A DNA stretch of 64,000 nucleotides from Thalassotalea eurytherma (lineage in GTDB: Bacteria > Pseudomonadota > Gammaproteobacteria > Enterobacterales > Alteromonadaceae): contig NZ_BSSU01000012.1 in assembly GCF_030161415.1 (NCBI RefSeq), forward strand, positions 1-64,000, written 5' to 3'. Positions 48,956-59,117 of the stretch are shown one piece after another (position 1 is the first letter of the stretch; every line of letters begins with the position of its first letter). The notes beneath the pieces were generated by a model. That model was given only the letters and a program-made list of their open reading frames with translations, was not told the DNA's origin and made no database searches. The translations under genes and the position numbers were made by a program.

Positions 48956-49270
48956 ATGGCCTCTAAAATTCGTCAAAACGACGAAATCATCGTACTTGCG
49001 GGTAAAGACAAGGGCAAAACTGGTAAAGTTACCAAAGTTCTTGTTGAACACAGCAAAGTATTTGTAGAAGGTGTTAACTTAGTTAAGAAACATCAGAAGC
49101 CTGTACCTCAGTTACAGCAACCTGGTGGCATCGTAGAAAAAGAAGCACCTATCCATGTGTCTAACGTAGCGATCGTAAACCCTAAAACGGGCAAAGCGGA
49201 CCGCGTTGGATTTAGAGTTGAAGACGGTAAGAAAGTACGTTTCTTTAAGTCTGATAACGAATTAGTTTAA
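48956..49270 (+). CDS. rplX: 50S ribosomal protein L24
   Basis: A 104-residue assembly initiator with a KOW motif ([20 protein letters not shown]). It is the second gene of the spc operon. Confidence 0.97.
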   Translation: MASKIRQNDEIIVLAGKDKGKTGKVTKVLVEHSKVFVEGVNLVKKHQKPVPQLQQPGGIVEKEAPIHVSNVAIVNPKTGKADRVGFRVEDGKKVRFFKSDNELV

Positions 49271-49285
49271 TTATTGGAGTAAACG

Positions 49286-49825
49286 ATGGCGAAACTGCAT
49301 GATTATTACAAAGATACAATTGTAGCTGAACTTCAAGAGAAGTTTGCTTACAAGAGTGTCATGCAAGTCCCTCGAGTTGAAAAGATCACCCTAAACATGG
49401 GTGTTGGTGAAGCGATTACTGATAAAAAAGTATTAGAGCACGCCACAAATGATCTTACTGCAATCTCGGGTCAGAAGCCTATGGTAACTAAAGCACGCAA
49501 ATCTGTTGCAGGCTTTAAAATCCGTGAAGGCTACCCTATTGGCGCAAAAGTAACTTTACGCGGCGAACGTATGTGGGAATTTTTAGAGCGTTTAATCTCT
49601 ATTTCAGTTCCTCGTATCCGTGACTTCCGTGGCTTAAATCCGAAATCTTTCGATGGCCGTGGTAACTACAGCATGGGTGTACGTGAGCAAATCATATTTC
49701 CTGAAATCGACTACGACAAAGTTGATAAGATTCGTGGTTTAGATATCACTATCACAACAACTGCGAAGACTAACGAGGAAGGTCACGCTTTGCTGACTGC
49801 CTTTAACTTCCCGTTTAAGAAATAA
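49286..49825 (+). CDS. rplE: 50S ribosomal protein L5
   Basis: A 179-residue 5S rRNA-binding protein with [16 protein letters not shown] and [19 protein letters not shown]. In E. coli the S8 regulatory site lies at the start of this gene; I could not define it here. Confidence 0.97.
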   Translation: MAKLHDYYKDTIVAELQEKFAYKSVMQVPRVEKITLNMGVGEAITDKKVLEHATNDLTAISGQKPMVTKARKSVAGFKIREGYPIGAKVTLRGERMWEFLERLISISVPRIRDFRGLNPKSFDGRGNYSMGVREQIIFPEIDYDKVDKIRGLDITITTTAKTNEEGHALLTAFNFPFKK

Positions 49826-49836
49826 GGTGTAGAGTT

Positions 49837-50142
49837 ATGGCTAAATCATCTATGAAAGCACGTGAAGCAAAACGCACTAAATTAGTTGCGAAATATGCTG
49901 AAAAACGTGCAGCGTTAAAAGAAATTATCTCAAACGTTAATTCTTCTGAAGAAGAGCGTTGGGATGCAGTATTAAAACTTCAATCTTTACCACGTGACTC
50001 AAGTTCATCACGCCAACGTAACCGTTGTAACGTGACTGGTCGTCCACACGGTTACTTACGTAAGTTCGGCTTAAGCCGTATCAAGCTTCGTGAAGCAACT
50101 ATGCGTGGTGAAGTTCCTGGTCTTAAGAAAGCTAGTTGGTAA
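49837..50142 (+). CDS. rpsN: 30S ribosomal protein S14
   Basis: A 101-residue, zinc-free type S14. The C-terminal region [19 protein letters not shown] lacks the four-Cys motif of the short type. It is needed for head assembly. Confidence 0.97.
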   Translation: MAKSSMKAREAKRTKLVAKYAEKRAALKEIISNVNSSEEERWDAVLKLQSLPRDSSSSRQRNRCNVTGRPHGYLRKFGLSRIKLREATMRGEVPGLKKASW

Positions 50143-50160
50143 TTAAAGGAGAAAGCAATT

Positions 50161-50550
50161 ATGATGACTGATCCTATCGCGGACATGTTTACACGCATCC
50201 GCAACGGTCAAGCAGCAGCTAAAACTGCTGTAACTATGCCTTCTTCTAAGCTTAAAGTAGCTATTGCTAACTTACTTAAAGAAGAAGGTTATATTTCAGG
50301 TGTATCTTTAGTTGAAGGCCCTAAGCCTCAATTAGAAGTTGAACTGAAGTATCACGATGGTAAAGAAGTTATTGAATCAATCAAACGTGTTTCACGTCCT
50401 GGTCTTCGCGTATACAAAGGTAGCACTGAGTTACCACAAGTATTAGCAGGCATGGGTATTGCGATTGTTTCTACTTCTAAAGGTTTAATGACTGACCGCG
50501 CAGCTCGTAAAGCTGGATTAGGCGGTGAGATCTTAGGTTACGTAGCGTAA
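50161..50550 (+). CDS. rpsH: 30S ribosomal protein S8
   Basis: A 129-residue central-domain assembly protein, and the translational repressor of the spc operon in E. coli. It has [16 protein letters not shown] and the C-terminal [19 protein letters not shown]. The start may be either of two adjacent ATG codons (50161 or 50164). Confidence 0.97.
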   Translation: MMTDPIADMFTRIRNGQAAAKTAVTMPSSKLKVAIANLLKEEGYISGVSLVEGPKPQLEVELKYHDGKEVIESIKRVSRPGLRVYKGSTELPQVLAGMGIAIVSTSKGLMTDRAARKAGLGGEILGYVA

Positions 50551-50561
50551 GGAGTAAGAAT

Positions 50562-51095
50562 ATGTCTCGTGTTGCAAAAGCACCTGTCGCTGTTCCTGCT
50601 AACGTTACTGTTACGTTATCTGGTCAAGACATCACAGTTAAAGGCCCTGCGGGCGAATTAACTCGTACGATCCATAGTGACGTTGTTGTTTCTCAAGAAG
50701 AAAACAACATTATTACTAACATCGTTAGCGACGTTAAAGGCGCTTGGGCTCAAGCAGGTACTGCTCGTGCATTAATCAATAATATGGTTATTGGCGTAAG
50801 TGCTGGCTTTGAAAAGAAATTAATCCTAAACGGTGTAGGTTACAGAGCGAAAGCTGCTGGCCAAAACTTAAATTTATCTTTAGGTTTCTCACACCCGGTA
50901 GATCATGCAATTCCTGCTGGAATTAAAGTTGAAACACCTAGCCAAACTGAAATCGTACTGAAAGGTGCTGATAAGCAGTTAGTTGGTCAAGTGGCAGCTA
51001 ATATTCGCGCATACCGTAAGCCTGAGCCTTATAAAGGTAAAGGTATTCGTTATAGCGACGAAAATGTTCGCCGTAAAGAAGCTAAGAAGAAGTAG
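50562..51095 (+). CDS. rplF: 50S ribosomal protein L6
   Basis: A 177-residue protein near the factor-binding site ([29 protein letters not shown]). Confidence 0.97.
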   Translation: MSRVAKAPVAVPANVTVTLSGQDITVKGPAGELTRTIHSDVVVSQEENNIITNIVSDVKGAWAQAGTARALINNMVIGVSAGFEKKLILNGVGYRAKAAGQNLNLSLGFSHPVDHAIPAGIKVETPSQTEIVLKGADKQLVGQVAANIRAYRKPEPYKGKGIRYSDENVRRKEAKKK

Positions 51096-51104
51096 GGTAA
51101 TACG

Positions 51105-51458
51105 ATGGATAAGAAAACATCTCGTTTACGCCGTGCAAAGCGTGCACGTGCTAAAATCAGCGAGTTGGGTGCGAATCGTTTAGTTGTATTCCGTACTCCT
51201 CGTCATATTTATGCTCAACTAATTGCTGCATCTGGTTCTGAAGTTATTGCAACTGCATCTACTTTAGATAAAGAAGTTAAAGCATCTGTTGAGAAAACAG
51301 GTAACATTGAAGCAGCACAAGCAGTTGGTAAAGCAATTGCAGAACGTGCAAAAGCAAAAGGCGTTGAGTCTGTAGCTTTTGATCGTAGTGGCTTCCGTTA
51401 TCACGGTCGCGTTAAAGCGTTAGCAGAAGCAGCTCGTGAAGCTGGCCTTCAGTTCTAG
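51105..51458 (+). CDS. rplR: 50S ribosomal protein L18
   Basis: A 117-residue 5S rRNA-binding protein ([38 protein letters not shown]). Confidence 0.97.
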   Translation: MDKKTSRLRRAKRARAKISELGANRLVVFRTPRHIYAQLIAASGSEVIATASTLDKEVKASVEKTGNIEAAQAVGKAIAERAKAKGVESVAFDRSGFRYHGRVKALAEAAREAGLQF

Positions 51459-51467
51459 GAGTTGATC

Positions 51468-51971
51468 ATGGCTAATGTAGAAAACACACAACAAAGTGAA
51501 TTCGTTGAAAAGCTAGTAGCCGTTAACCGCGTTTCAAAAGTGGTTAAAGGTGGTCGTATTTTCAGTTTCACAGCACTAACAGTAGTTGGTGACGGTAACG
51601 GCCGTGTTGGTTTTGGTTACGGTAAGGCACGTGAAGTACCTGCTGCAATCCAAAAAGCAATGGAAAAGGCTCGTCGTAACTTAGTAACTGTTGACTTGAA
51701 GGGGACTACCCTTCAGCACCCTATCAAGGGTCGTCACTCAGGTTCTAAAGTTTACATGCAACCTGCTTCAGAAGGTACAGGTATCATCGCCGGTGGCGCG
51801 ATGCGTGCAGTACTTGAAGTTGCTGGCGTACAGAACGTATTGTCAAAAGCATACGGTTCTACTAACCCAATCAACGTTGTCCGTGCAACAATCGGTGCTC
51901 TAGCGAACATGAAATCGCCAGAGACTGTTGCTGCTAAGCGTGGCAAAAACGTTGCTGAAATCTTGGGGTAA
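51468..51971 (+). CDS. rpsE: 30S ribosomal protein S5
   Basis: A 167-residue protein at the mRNA entry site with an S5 double-strand RNA-binding domain ([20 protein letters not shown], here beginning LVAV). The ATG at 51468, after aggagttg, gives the family N terminus; the TTG at 51462 is unlikely. Confidence 0.97.
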   Translation: MANVENTQQSEFVEKLVAVNRVSKVVKGGRIFSFTALTVVGDGNGRVGFGYGKAREVPAAIQKAMEKARRNLVTVDLKGTTLQHPIKGRHSGSKVYMQPASEGTGIIAGGAMRAVLEVAGVQNVLSKAYGSTNPINVVRATIGALANMKSPETVAAKRGKNVAEILG

Positions 51972-51977
51972 TTAAGC

Positions 51978-52157
51978 ATGTCTAAAACAGTTAAAGTAAC
52001 TCAAGTAAAAAGCTCTATCGGTCGTTTACCGAAGCATAGAGCTACATTGAAAGGCCTTGGTTTACGTCGTATCAATCATACAGTTGAGTTAGAAGATACT
52101 CCATCTGTACGTGGTATGATTAATAAGGTATCTTACATGATTAAGGTGGAGGATTAA
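51978..52157 (+). CDS. rpmD: 50S ribosomal protein L30
   Basis: A 59-residue protein beginning [20 protein letters not shown], with [18 protein letters not shown]. It lies 6 bases after rpsE and 2 bases before rplO. The length and sequence match bacterial L30. Confidence 0.95.
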   Translation: MSKTVKVTQVKSSIGRLPKHRATLKGLGLRRINHTVELEDTPSVRGMINKVSYMIKVED

Positions 52158-52159
52158 TA

Positions 52160-52594
52160 ATGCATTTAAATACTTTATCTCCTGCACCAGGCGCTAAGAA
52201 AGCCAAGAAGCGCGTTGGTCGCGGTATTGGTTCTGGTATTGGTAAAACTGGTGGTCGTGGTCACAAAGGTCAGAAGTCTCGTTCTGGCGGTAGTGTACGT
52301 CCTGGTTTTGAAGGTGGTCAAATGCCTTTGAAACAACGTTTACCTAAGTTTGGTTTTACTTCACGTAAATCTTTAGTTCACGCTGAAGTTCGTTTACACG
52401 AATTAAACCTAATTGAAGGTGATGTTGTTGACATCCATGCGCTTAAAAATGCTGGCCTAATTACACGTAACATTGAAACAGCAAAAATTATGTTGTCTGG
52501 TGAGATTACTCGCCAAATCACTGTTCGTGGCTTAGGTGTTACTAAAGGTGCTCGCGCAGCTATTGAAGCTGCTGGCGGTAAAATCGAGGAATAA
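52160..52594 (+). CDS. rplO: 50S ribosomal protein L15
   Basis: A 144-residue late-assembly protein ([20 protein letters not shown], then the Gly/Arg/Lys-rich [11 protein letters not shown]). It lies directly before secY. Confidence 0.97.
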   Translation: MHLNTLSPAPGAKKAKKRVGRGIGSGIGKTGGRGHKGQKSRSGGSVRPGFEGGQMPLKQRLPKFGFTSRKSLVHAEVRLHELNLIEGDVVDIHALKNAGLITRNIETAKIMLSGEITRQITVRGLGVTKGARAAIEAAGGKIEE

Positions 52595-52602
52595 TACAGG
52601 TT

Positions 52603-53928
52603 ATGGCTAAACCAGGAATGGATAACAGTGCTCAAGGCGGATTGTCTGAGTTAAAGCAAAGATTATGGTTCGTGTTCGGTGCACTAATCGTGTTTCGTTT
52701 AGGATCATTTGTGCCAATCCCTGGTATTGACGCCGCTGTATTAGCTCAGTTGTTCGATCAACAAAAGGGTACCATCGTAGAAATGTTTAACATGTTCTCC
52801 GGTGGTGCACTTGAGCGCGCCTCAGTAATGGCTCTAGGTATTATGCCGTACATTTCGGCTTCGATTATTATGCAACTTCTGACGGTAATACATCCGCCTA
52901 TGATGGAGCTTAAGAAAGAAGGTGAAGCTGGACGTCGTAAGATCAGCCAATACACACGCTACGGCACTTTAGTGCTAGCAACGGTTCAAGCTTTTGCTAT
53001 TGCAAGAGGCTTACCTGCTATGATGCCGGGTCTTGTTATTCATGAAGGCCCTGCATTCTATTTCGTTGCTGTTGTAAGTTTAGTAACCGGTACCATGTTC
53101 TTAATGTGGTTAGGTGAACAAATTACAGAGCGCGGCATTGGTAATGGTATTTCTGTCCTTATCTTTGCAGGTATTGTTGCTGGCTTGCCATCTGCTGTTG
53201 GTCAAACCGCAGAAATGGCGCGTCAAGGTGAATTGCACTTATTAGGTTTGTTGCTAATTGCAGTTGTTGCATTTGCAGTAACTTTCTTTGTTGTATTTGT
53301 TGAACGTGGTCAACGTCGTATCGTTGTTAACTACGCGAAGCGTCAACAAGGTCGTAAGGTGTTTGCAGCACAAAGCACTCATTTACCACTTAAAGTGAAT
53401 ATGGCTGGTGTTATCCCACCAATCTTTGCTTCAAGTATTTTATTGTTCCCTAGCTCAATCGCGAGTTGGTTTGGACAAGGTGAAGGTGCAGTTGCAGATT
53501 TCTTACAAGAGGCGTCTATGGCTTTATCGCCAGGTCAACCTCTATACGTAATGTTGTTAGCAGCAGCAATAATTTTCTTCTGTTTCTTCTACACGGCGTT
53601 AGTTTTTAACCCGCGTGAAACAGCAGATAACTTGAAGAAGTCAGGTGCTTTTATTCCAGGTATTCGTCCTGGTGAGCAGACTTCTCGTTACATTGATAAA
53701 GTAATGACACGCTTAACCTTAGCAGGTGCGTTATACATTACCTTTATCTGTTTGGTTCCTGAGTTTATGATGATAGCCTGGGATGTTCAGTTCTACTTTG
53801 GTGGAACATCGTTATTGATCATCGTAGTTGTTATTATGGACTTTATGGCACAAGTACAAACTCATTTGATGTCTCATCAATACGATAGTGTACTTAAGAA
53901 AGCTAACCTAACCGGCCAAGGCCGCTAG
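52603..53928 (+). CDS. secY: protein translocase subunit SecY
   Basis: The 441-residue channel of the Sec translocon, with about ten membrane helices. The plug/first-helix region ([19 protein letters not shown]), [15 protein letters not shown] and the cytoplasmic loop [22 protein letters not shown] are typical. It is the penultimate gene of the spc operon, as in E. coli. Confidence 0.97.
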   Translation: MAKPGMDNSAQGGLSELKQRLWFVFGALIVFRLGSFVPIPGIDAAVLAQLFDQQKGTIVEMFNMFSGGALERASVMALGIMPYISASIIMQLLTVIHPPMMELKKEGEAGRRKISQYTRYGTLVLATVQAFAIARGLPAMMPGLVIHEGPAFYFVAVVSLVTGTMFLMWLGEQITERGIGNGISVLIFAGIVAGLPSAVGQTAEMARQGELHLLGLLLIAVVAFAVTFFVVFVERGQRRIVVNYAKRQQGRKVFAAQSTHLPLKVNMAGVIPPIFASSILLFPSSIASWFGQGEGAVADFLQEASMALSPGQPLYVMLLAAAIIFFCFFYTALVFNPRETADNLKKSGAFIPGIRPGEQTSRYIDKVMTRLTLAGALYITFICLVPEFMMIAWDVQFYFGGTSLLIIVVVIMDFMAQVQTHLMSHQYDSVLKKANLTGQGR

Positions 53929-53946
53929 GTTCAACGGAGTAGTAAG

Positions 53947-54063
53947 ATGAAAGTTCGTGCATCCGTAAAAAAGATTTGCCGTAACTGTAAAGTTGTGAAA
54001 CGTGCTGGTGTTGTTCGTGTTATTTGTAAGACGGACCCTAAGCATAAGCAACGTCAAGGTTAA
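53947..54063 (+). CDS. rpmJ: 50S ribosomal protein L36
   Basis: A 38-residue zinc-binding protein: [19 protein letters not shown] at the start, with ligands Cys11, Cys14, Cys27 and His33 all present (C+ form). It begins 18 bases after secY and ends the spc operon. Confidence 0.95.
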   Translation: MKVRASVKKICRNCKVVKRAGVVRVICKTDPKHKQRQG

Positions 54064-54118
54064 TTGCTTAACTCAGCAAGCAAATTCTTTTAGAAGTGGC
54101 ATTGTGCAGATTTTTCTG

Positions 54119-54124
54119 TATAAT
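54119..54124 (+). promoter_or_regulatory. -10 box of the alpha operon promoter
   Basis: TATAAT followed by the GC-rich gcgccttcgc, between rpmJ and rpsM. The -35 region is weak (about gtggca). The first dozen bases match those after the S10 operon -10 box. Confidence 0.6.
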
Positions 54125-54220
54125 GCGCCTTCGCTTTGCAAAAAAGAGTCAGGTTGAGTATCCTAACGGGCTTTTCAACCTGTTGTTATTAATATTTAAT
54201 ATAGGAGATGTGTTAGTGGC
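54125..54220 (+). promoter_or_regulatory. alpha operon leader (S4 translational repressor site)
   Basis: The conserved core gagtatcctaacgggctttt lies inside a hairpin (caggttga 54150-54157 / tcaacctg 54175-54182), upstream of the GTG start of rpsM. This closely follows the E. coli alpha-operon pseudoknot to which S4 binds. Confidence 0.78.
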
Positions 54221-54572
54221 CCGTATCGCTGGCATTAACATCCCTGATCGTAAGCATGCAGTAATTGCCCTTACTGCGATTTACGGTATCGGTTTAACTC
54301 GCTCACAAGCTATTTGTGCAGCAGCCGGTATCGCTGAATCAACTAAGATCAGTGAATTAGACGAAGCTCAGATTGATGTGCTTCGTACTGAAGTAGGTAA
54401 ATACACCGTAGAAGGTGATTTACGTCGTGAAGTTTCAATGAACATCAAGCGTCTTATGGACCTTGGTTGTTATCGTGGTTTGCGTCATCGTCGCAGTCTA
54501 CCTCTACGTGGTCAACGCACTAAAACAAATGCGCGAACACGTAAAGGGCCTCGTAAGCCTATTAAGAAGTAG
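54216..54572 (+). CDS. rpsM: 30S ribosomal protein S13
   Basis: A 118-residue 30S-head protein that contacts the P-site tRNA. It begins [18 protein letters not shown] and has a basic tail ([17 protein letters not shown]). The GTG at 54216 after taggaga is the start; the long upstream extension of the frame is the leader. Confidence 0.97.
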   Translation: MARIAGINIPDRKHAVIALTAIYGIGLTRSQAICAAAGIAESTKISELDEAQIDVLRTEVGKYTVEGDLRREVSMNIKRLMDLGCYRGLRHRRSLPLRGQRTKTNARTRKGPRKPIKK

Positions 54573-54583
54573 GAGATTAGACA

Positions 54584-54973
54584 ATGGCAAAAACTCCAGT
54601 TCGTACGCGTAAACGCGTAAAAAAACAAGTTGTCGATGGTATGGCTCATATCCATGCTTCTTTCAACAACACAATTGTGACATTAACAGACCGTCAAGGT
54701 AATGCATTATCTTGGGCAACTGCTGGTGGTTCAGGTTTCCGTGGTTCACGTAAATCTACTCCATTTGCTGCTCAGGTAGCTGCAGACCGTGCAGGTAAAG
54801 TTGCACAAGAATTCGGTTTGAAGAATATTGAAGTATTCGTTAAAGGCCCAGGTCCAGGACGTGAGTCTGCGATCCGTGCTTTAAATGCTGCTGGTTTTAA
54901 AATCACCAACATTACTGACGTTACTCCTATTCCTCATAATGGTTGTCGTCCACCTAAAAAACGTCGCGTTTAA
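54584..54973 (+). CDS. rpsK: 30S ribosomal protein S11
   Basis: A 129-residue platform protein ([33 protein letters not shown]). It sits between rpsM and rpsD, as in E. coli. Confidence 0.98.
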   Translation: MAKTPVRTRKRVKKQVVDGMAHIHASFNNTIVTLTDRQGNALSWATAGGSGFRGSRKSTPFAAQVAADRAGKVAQEFGLKNIEVFVKGPGPGRESAIRALNAAGFKITNITDVTPIPHNGCRPPKKRRV

Positions 54974-54994
54974 TAGGATTGATGGAGAAAGAAC

Positions 54995-55615
54995 ATGGCA
55001 AGATATTTAGGCCCTAAGTTAAAGCTTAGCCGCCGCGAAGGTACAGATTTGTTCCTAAAAAGCGGTGTTAGAGCTATTGACACTAAATGTAAAATCGAAA
55101 CTATCCCAGGTCAGCACGGCGCCCGTCGCGGTCGTTTATCTGACTATGGTGTACAGCTTCGTGAAAAACAAAAAGTTCGTCGTATTTACGGTGTACTAGA
55201 AAAGCAATTCCGTAACTACTACAAGCAAGCTGCGCGTATTAAAGGCAACACAGGTGAAAACTTGTTACAGCTTTTAGAAACTCGTTTAGACAACGTAGTT
55301 TACCGCATGGGTTACGCTAGCACACGTGCTGAAGCACGTCAGTTAGTAAGCCACAAAGCAATCGTAGTTAATGGAAAAGTAGTTAATATTCCATCTTTCA
55401 CTGTTAAAGCTGAAGATGTGGTTTCTGTTCGCGAAAAGTCTAAAACTCAAGCACGTATTATTGCTGCTTTAGAATTAGCTGAGCAACGTGAAAAGCCAGT
55501 CTGGGTTGAAGTAGATAACAAGAAGCTAGAAGGTGTTTTCAAACGCGTTCCAGATCGTTCAGACTTATCTGCTGAAATTAATGAACAGTTGATTGTCGAG
55601 CTTTACTCTAAGTAG
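54995..55615 (+). CDS. rpsD: 30S ribosomal protein S4
   Basis: A 206-residue 16S rRNA-binding assembly protein and repressor of the alpha operon. It begins [20 protein letters not shown] and has an S4 domain ([20 protein letters not shown]). Confidence 0.98.
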   Translation: MARYLGPKLKLSRREGTDLFLKSGVRAIDTKCKIETIPGQHGARRGRLSDYGVQLREKQKVRRIYGVLEKQFRNYYKQAARIKGNTGENLLQLLETRLDNVVYRMGYASTRAEARQLVSHKAIVVNGKVVNIPSFTVKAEDVVSVREKSKTQARIIAALELAEQREKPVWVEVDNKKLEGVFKRVPDRSDLSAEINEQLIVELYSK

Positions 55616-55643
55616 TAACGCTTAAACTTTAAGAGAGGACATA

Positions 55644-56633
55644 ATGCAGGGTTCTGTAACCGAATTCTTAAAACCACGATTAGTGGACATTGAAACACTA
55701 AGCTCAACTCGCGCTAAAGTAACTTTAGAGCCTTTAGAGCGTGGTTTTGGTCACACTTTAGGTAATGCGTTACGTCGCATTTTATTATCTTCAATGCCAG
55801 GTTGTGCTGTAACTGAAGTTGAAATCGACGGTGTATTACATGAGTACAGCAGCAAAGAAGGTGTTCAAGAAGACATCATCGAAATCTTGTTAAATCTAAA
55901 AGGTTTAGCTGTTGGTTTAGAAGGTAAAAACGAAGCTGTTTTAACCCTTACTAAATCAGGTGAAGGCCCTGTTACGGCAGCTGATATTCAACATGATGGT
56001 GATGTAACTATTGCAAATCCAGAACATGTGATCTGTCACTTAACTGGTGACGGCTCTATCAGCATGCGTATCAAGATTGAGCTTGGTCGTGGCTACGTTC
56101 CTGCTTCAACGCGTCGTGACGCTGAAGAAGAAGAACGTGCAATCGGTCGCTTACTTGTTGACGCGTCGTTCAGTCCTGTAGAAAGAATTGCTTATGATGT
56201 TGATGCTGCTCGTGTTGAGCAACGCACTGACTTAGATAAGCTGGTTATCGACATGGAAACTAACGGTACGTTAGACCCTGAAGAAGCTATTCGTCGTGCT
56301 TCAACTATTTTAGCTGAACAGCTAGATGCATTTGTTGAATTACGCGATGTTAGCGAGCCGGAGCAAAAAGAGGAGAAACCTCAATTTGATCCGATTCTTC
56401 TTCGTCCAGTTGATGATTTAGAACTTACAGTTCGTTCAGCTAACTGTTTGAAAGCAGAAGCAATTCAGTATATTGGTGACTTAGTACAGCGTGCAGAAGT
56501 TGAGCTTCTTAAAACACCTAATTTAGGTAAGAAGTCTTTAACTGAAATCAAAGACGTTTTAGCGTCTCGTGGTTTGTCTTTAGGTATGCGCCTAGAGAAC
56601 TGGCCACCTGAGAGCATTGCTGATAACGACTAG
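55644..56633 (+). CDS. rpoA: RNA polymerase alpha subunit
   Basis: A 329-residue subunit, the same length as E. coli RpoA. The N-terminal domain assembles the core ([20 protein letters not shown]). A linker rich in Glu, Gln and Lys precedes the C-terminal domain ([37 protein letters not shown]), which binds UP elements and activators. Confidence 0.98.
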   Translation: MQGSVTEFLKPRLVDIETLSSTRAKVTLEPLERGFGHTLGNALRRILLSSMPGCAVTEVEIDGVLHEYSSKEGVQEDIIEILLNLKGLAVGLEGKNEAVLTLTKSGEGPVTAADIQHDGDVTIANPEHVICHLTGDGSISMRIKIELGRGYVPASTRRDAEEEERAIGRLLVDASFSPVERIAYDVDAARVEQRTDLDKLVIDMETNGTLDPEEAIRRASTILAEQLDAFVELRDVSEPEQKEEKPQFDPILLRPVDDLELTVRSANCLKAEAIQYIGDLVQRAEVELLKTPNLGKKSLTEIKDVLASRGLSLGMRLENWPPESIADND

Positions 56634-56670
56634 GTCGATCATCGTTTTTTTAGTAGAGAAGGATTAACTT

Positions 56671-57069
56671 ATGCGCCATCGTAAAAGCGGTCGCCAGTTA
56701 AACCGTAATAGCAGTCATCGCCAGGCGATGTTCCGCAATATGGCAAGCTCTTTAGTTAAGCACGGCGTTATCAAAACGACTGTTGCTAAAGCTAAAGAAT
56801 TACGTCGCGTTGTAGAGCCATTAATTACATTGGCTAAAGAAGATAGCGTTGCTAACCGTCGTTTAGCTTTCGCTCGTACACGTGATAAAGAAGTAGTAGG
56901 TTTATTATTCAGCGAACTTGGTCCTCGTTACCAAGAACGTCCAGGTGGTTACACTCGCATTTTAAAATGTGGTTACCGTACTGGTGATAAAGCGCCTATG
57001 GCTTATGTTGAATTAGTTGACCGTCCAGTTGTTGAAACAGCTGAGACTGAAGAAGTAGCAGAAGCTTAA
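56671..57069 (+). CDS. rplQ: 50S ribosomal protein L17
   Basis: A 132-residue protein near the tunnel exit ([20 protein letters not shown]). It ends in an acidic tail and closes the alpha operon. Confidence 0.97.
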   Translation: MRHRKSGRQLNRNSSHRQAMFRNMASSLVKHGVIKTTVAKAKELRRVVEPLITLAKEDSVANRRLAFARTRDKEVVGLLFSELGPRYQERPGGYTRILKCGYRTGDKAPMAYVELVDRPVVETAETEEVAEA

Positions 57070-57087
57070 TCTTCATCAACGATTCAT

Positions 57088-57117
57088 AAAAAACGGAGCA
57101 TTACGCTCCGTTTTTTT
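57088..57117 (+). terminator. alpha operon terminator
   Basis: A perfect 12-bp stem (aaaaaacggagc / gctccgtttttt) with an attac loop and a T tract. Confidence 0.93.
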
Positions 57118-57148
57118 ATGTCTGAATTTTGTCAGTTACGTTCTAAAC

Positions 57149-57177
57149 TTGCTATTGATAGCGTTTGTACGTATAAA
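57149..57177 (+). promoter_or_regulatory. promoter of prkB
   Basis: TTGCTA (57149-57154) and TATAAA (57172-57177) are 17 bases apart, 33 bases before the prkB start. Confidence 0.6.
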
Positions 57178-57209
57178 ATTAAAGCGAATTAATTTAGCTT
57201 GGTAATTTA

Positions 57210-58109
57210 ATGTCTTCAAGAAACCCTATCATTGCAGTTACTGGTTCATCTGGTGCTGGTACGTCAACAACTACAGATGCGTTCGAACATATTTTTCGCA
57301 CGCTAGGTATTACTTCCGTTAATGTTGAAGGTGATAGTTTTCATCGGTTTTCACGCCAAGAAATGGATCTTGAAAAGCGTAAAGCGCGTGAAGACGGCAC
57401 AAACATTAGTTATTTTGGCGACAAGGCAAACGACTTCGATGCCTTGGAACGTTTATTTAAGGGCTATTCAGAGACAGGTAAAGGACGTATGCGTCGTTAC
57501 CTTCATACATTTGATGAAGCAGTACCTTATAACCAAATGCCTGGTACATTTACGCCTTGGGAAGAATTAGGTGAAGGTACCGACATATTATTCTATGAGG
57601 GGCTACACGGCGGCGTAGTGACAGAGAAAAACGATGTCGCACAATATGTTGATTTGCTTATTGGTATGGTACCTATTGTCAACTTAGAGTGGATCCAAAA
57701 GATTATTCGAGATACCAATCAACGTGGTCATAGTCGTGAGGCTGTAACTCACAGCATTGTTCGCTCTATGGACGACTATATCAATTTTATAACGCCACAG
57801 TTTTCTAGGACACATGTTAATTTCCAGCGTGTGCCGACTGTAGATACGTCAAATCCCTTCAGTGCGAAAGCAATCCCTTCTCTTGATGAAAGCTTTGTTG
57901 TCATACGGTTTAGAGAATCCGAAAACATCGATTTTCCATTTTATTTAAGTATGATCGACGGTGCGTTTATGTCTCGTGTTAACACGTTAGTCGTGCCAGG
58001 AGGGAAGATGGGATTGGCAATGGAGCTCATTCTAACGCCATTGATCAAAGAACTCATGGTAAAAAAACAACAAGCAAATCAGCAGCTAGATTGGATGTCG
58101 GATCTATAA
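57210..58109 (+). CDS. prkB: PrkB-type phosphoribulokinase-family protein
   Basis: A 299-residue P-loop kinase with GSSGAGTSTTTDAF (Walker A, about 12-25), EGDSFHRFSR and the DILFYEGLHGGVV segment. It matches E. coli PrkB, whose physiological substrate is not settled. No RuBisCO gene is visible here, and this kinase type occurs in bacteria without a Calvin cycle. E. coli also has prkB beside the OsmC-family gene yhfA, as seen here. Confidence 0.88.
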   Translation: MSSRNPIIAVTGSSGAGTSTTTDAFEHIFRTLGITSVNVEGDSFHRFSRQEMDLEKRKAREDGTNISYFGDKANDFDALERLFKGYSETGKGRMRRYLHTFDEAVPYNQMPGTFTPWEELGEGTDILFYEGLHGGVVTEKNDVAQYVDLLIGMVPIVNLEWIQKIIRDTNQRGHSREAVTHSIVRSMDDYINFITPQFSRTHVNFQRVPTVDTSNPFSAKAIPSLDESFVVIRFRESENIDFPFYLSMIDGAFMSRVNTLVVPGGKMGLAMELILTPLIKELMVKKQQANQQLDWMSDL

Positions 58110-58118
58110 AAGGGGAGT

Positions 58119-58153
58119 TTGATAGAGTGCGCATCTAGCAATTACTCTATCAA
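58119..58153. terminator. hairpin between prkB and the OsmC-family gene
   Basis: A perfect 10-bp stem (ttgatagagt / actctatcaa) with a 15-base loop between convergent genes. There is no T tract, so function is uncertain. Confidence 0.4.
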
Positions 58154-58163
58154 TGCGACTTGA

Positions 58164-58568
58164 TTAAACGTCTACGATTTCAAAATCATGGGTAATGTTA
58201 ACAGAGCTGTTGAGCATAAAAGCAACTGAACAGTATTTATCAGCAGACAAATTTATTGCTCGTTCAACCTGTTTTTCACTGACCTGAGTCCCTGTAATAA
58301 CAAAATGCAAATGTATGTCAGAGAAAACCCGTGGTGTGGTATCGACACGATTGCCTGTAATCTCAACTTTTACATCACGGACATCTTGGCGTGATTTGTG
58401 GAGAATACTAACCACATCTACTGAAGAACACCCTCCTAAGCTCATTAATACGTTTTCCATCGGGCTAGGTGCTAAATTACCGCCATTAGCGTCCATATTG
58501 ATGATGTGGCCACTTTCTGAAGTGCCCATGAAGGTTTCGTCACCGACCCATTTTACCGTTGCTTTCAT
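58164..58568 (-). CDS. OsmC/Ohr-family protein, YhfA-like
   Basis: A 134-residue protein with the two conserved Cys residues of the family (GGCSSVDVV, Cys47; KYCSVAFML, Cys113). In OsmC and Ohr these reduce organic hydroperoxides. The YhfA branch is less well characterised, so peroxidase activity is probable and not certain. Its place next to prkB is shared with E. coli, where crp follows; crp is not seen here. Confidence 0.85.
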   Translation of the reverse strand: MKATVKWVGDETFMGTSESGHIINMDANGGNLAPSPMENVLMSLGGCSSVDVVSILHKSRQDVRDVKVEITGNRVDTTPRVFSDIHLHFVITGTQVSEKQVERAINLSADKYCSVAFMLNSSVNITHDFEIVDV

Positions 58569-58651
58569 AATGTAATTCCTAATCTAGTTTGGCACTATAT
58601 TACCATTAGCTGTTTCAAAGCAGAATGAAAAATAGTGCCTAAAGTCTCTTG

Positions 58652-59005
58652 TTAGGCTAAAAGGTGGGTGTGAATTTCTGTATCGAAAAGGTTCTTGATA
58701 AGTAATGCAAACTCTTTAATAAACATGTTTTGTTCAGGTGTAACATTATTGTTAACTACACCTGACAATATCTCCTGCAGATCATAAACTATTGAGTCTA
58801 CTTCGCGAATTACGGTATTACGTTGATTGAAAGACAATGCTTCGTTTTGACTACAGACACTTATTATCTGTTCACTTAGTTCATTTTCAATGACAGCCAT
58901 AACGGTCTTGCCATTGCTAGTAGCATCGGCGCTGTTCTCAAACAATGATAAGTGCTCAGTCAAGTATTCGATGATGTGCACATAACCTTCAGTGTCAGTT
59001 ACCAT
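58652..59005 (-). CDS. conserved protein resembling DUF3802
   Basis: A 117-residue soluble acidic protein, mostly helical, with no signal peptide. Segments GYVHIIEYLTEHLSLFENSA, REVDSIVYDLQEILSGVV and FIKEFALLIKNLFD resemble DUF3802, a family of unknown function in marine gammaproteobacteria. I am moderately sure of that match. It is a single gene between the OsmC-family gene and the ast cluster, transcribed leftward. Confidence 0.65.
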   Translation of the reverse strand: MVTDTEGYVHIIEYLTEHLSLFENSADATSNGKTVMAVIENELSEQIISVCSQNEALSFNQRNTVIREVDSIVYDLQEILSGVVNNNVTPEQNMFIKEFALLIKNLFDTEIHTHLLA

Positions 59006-59066
59006 GGCTCACTTCTTATTATAGTTTTTCTCTACTTTACTGAAAAATTGTTGCTTGCTCAAGGCA

Positions 59067-59096
59067 CAAAAAAAAGCCTTCAACAATGAAGGCTTT
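59067..59096 (-). terminator. terminator of the DUF1338 gene / ast cluster
   Basis: A perfect 10-bp stem (aaagccttca / tgaaggcttt) with a 4-base loop. On the minus strand it is followed by a run of eight T residues. Confidence 0.9.
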
Positions 59097-59117
59097 AACT
59101 ATTTAATGCGTTTTCAT

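Noticed and set aside
54096..54215. A longer S13 beginning at 54096
   Set aside because: The extra part spans the promoter -10 box and the S4-binding leader. The GTG at 54216 gives the standard protein.
57210..58109. Evidence for a Calvin cycle
   Set aside because: The kinase is of the PrkB type found in non-autotrophs, and no RuBisCO or other Calvin-cycle gene is in view.
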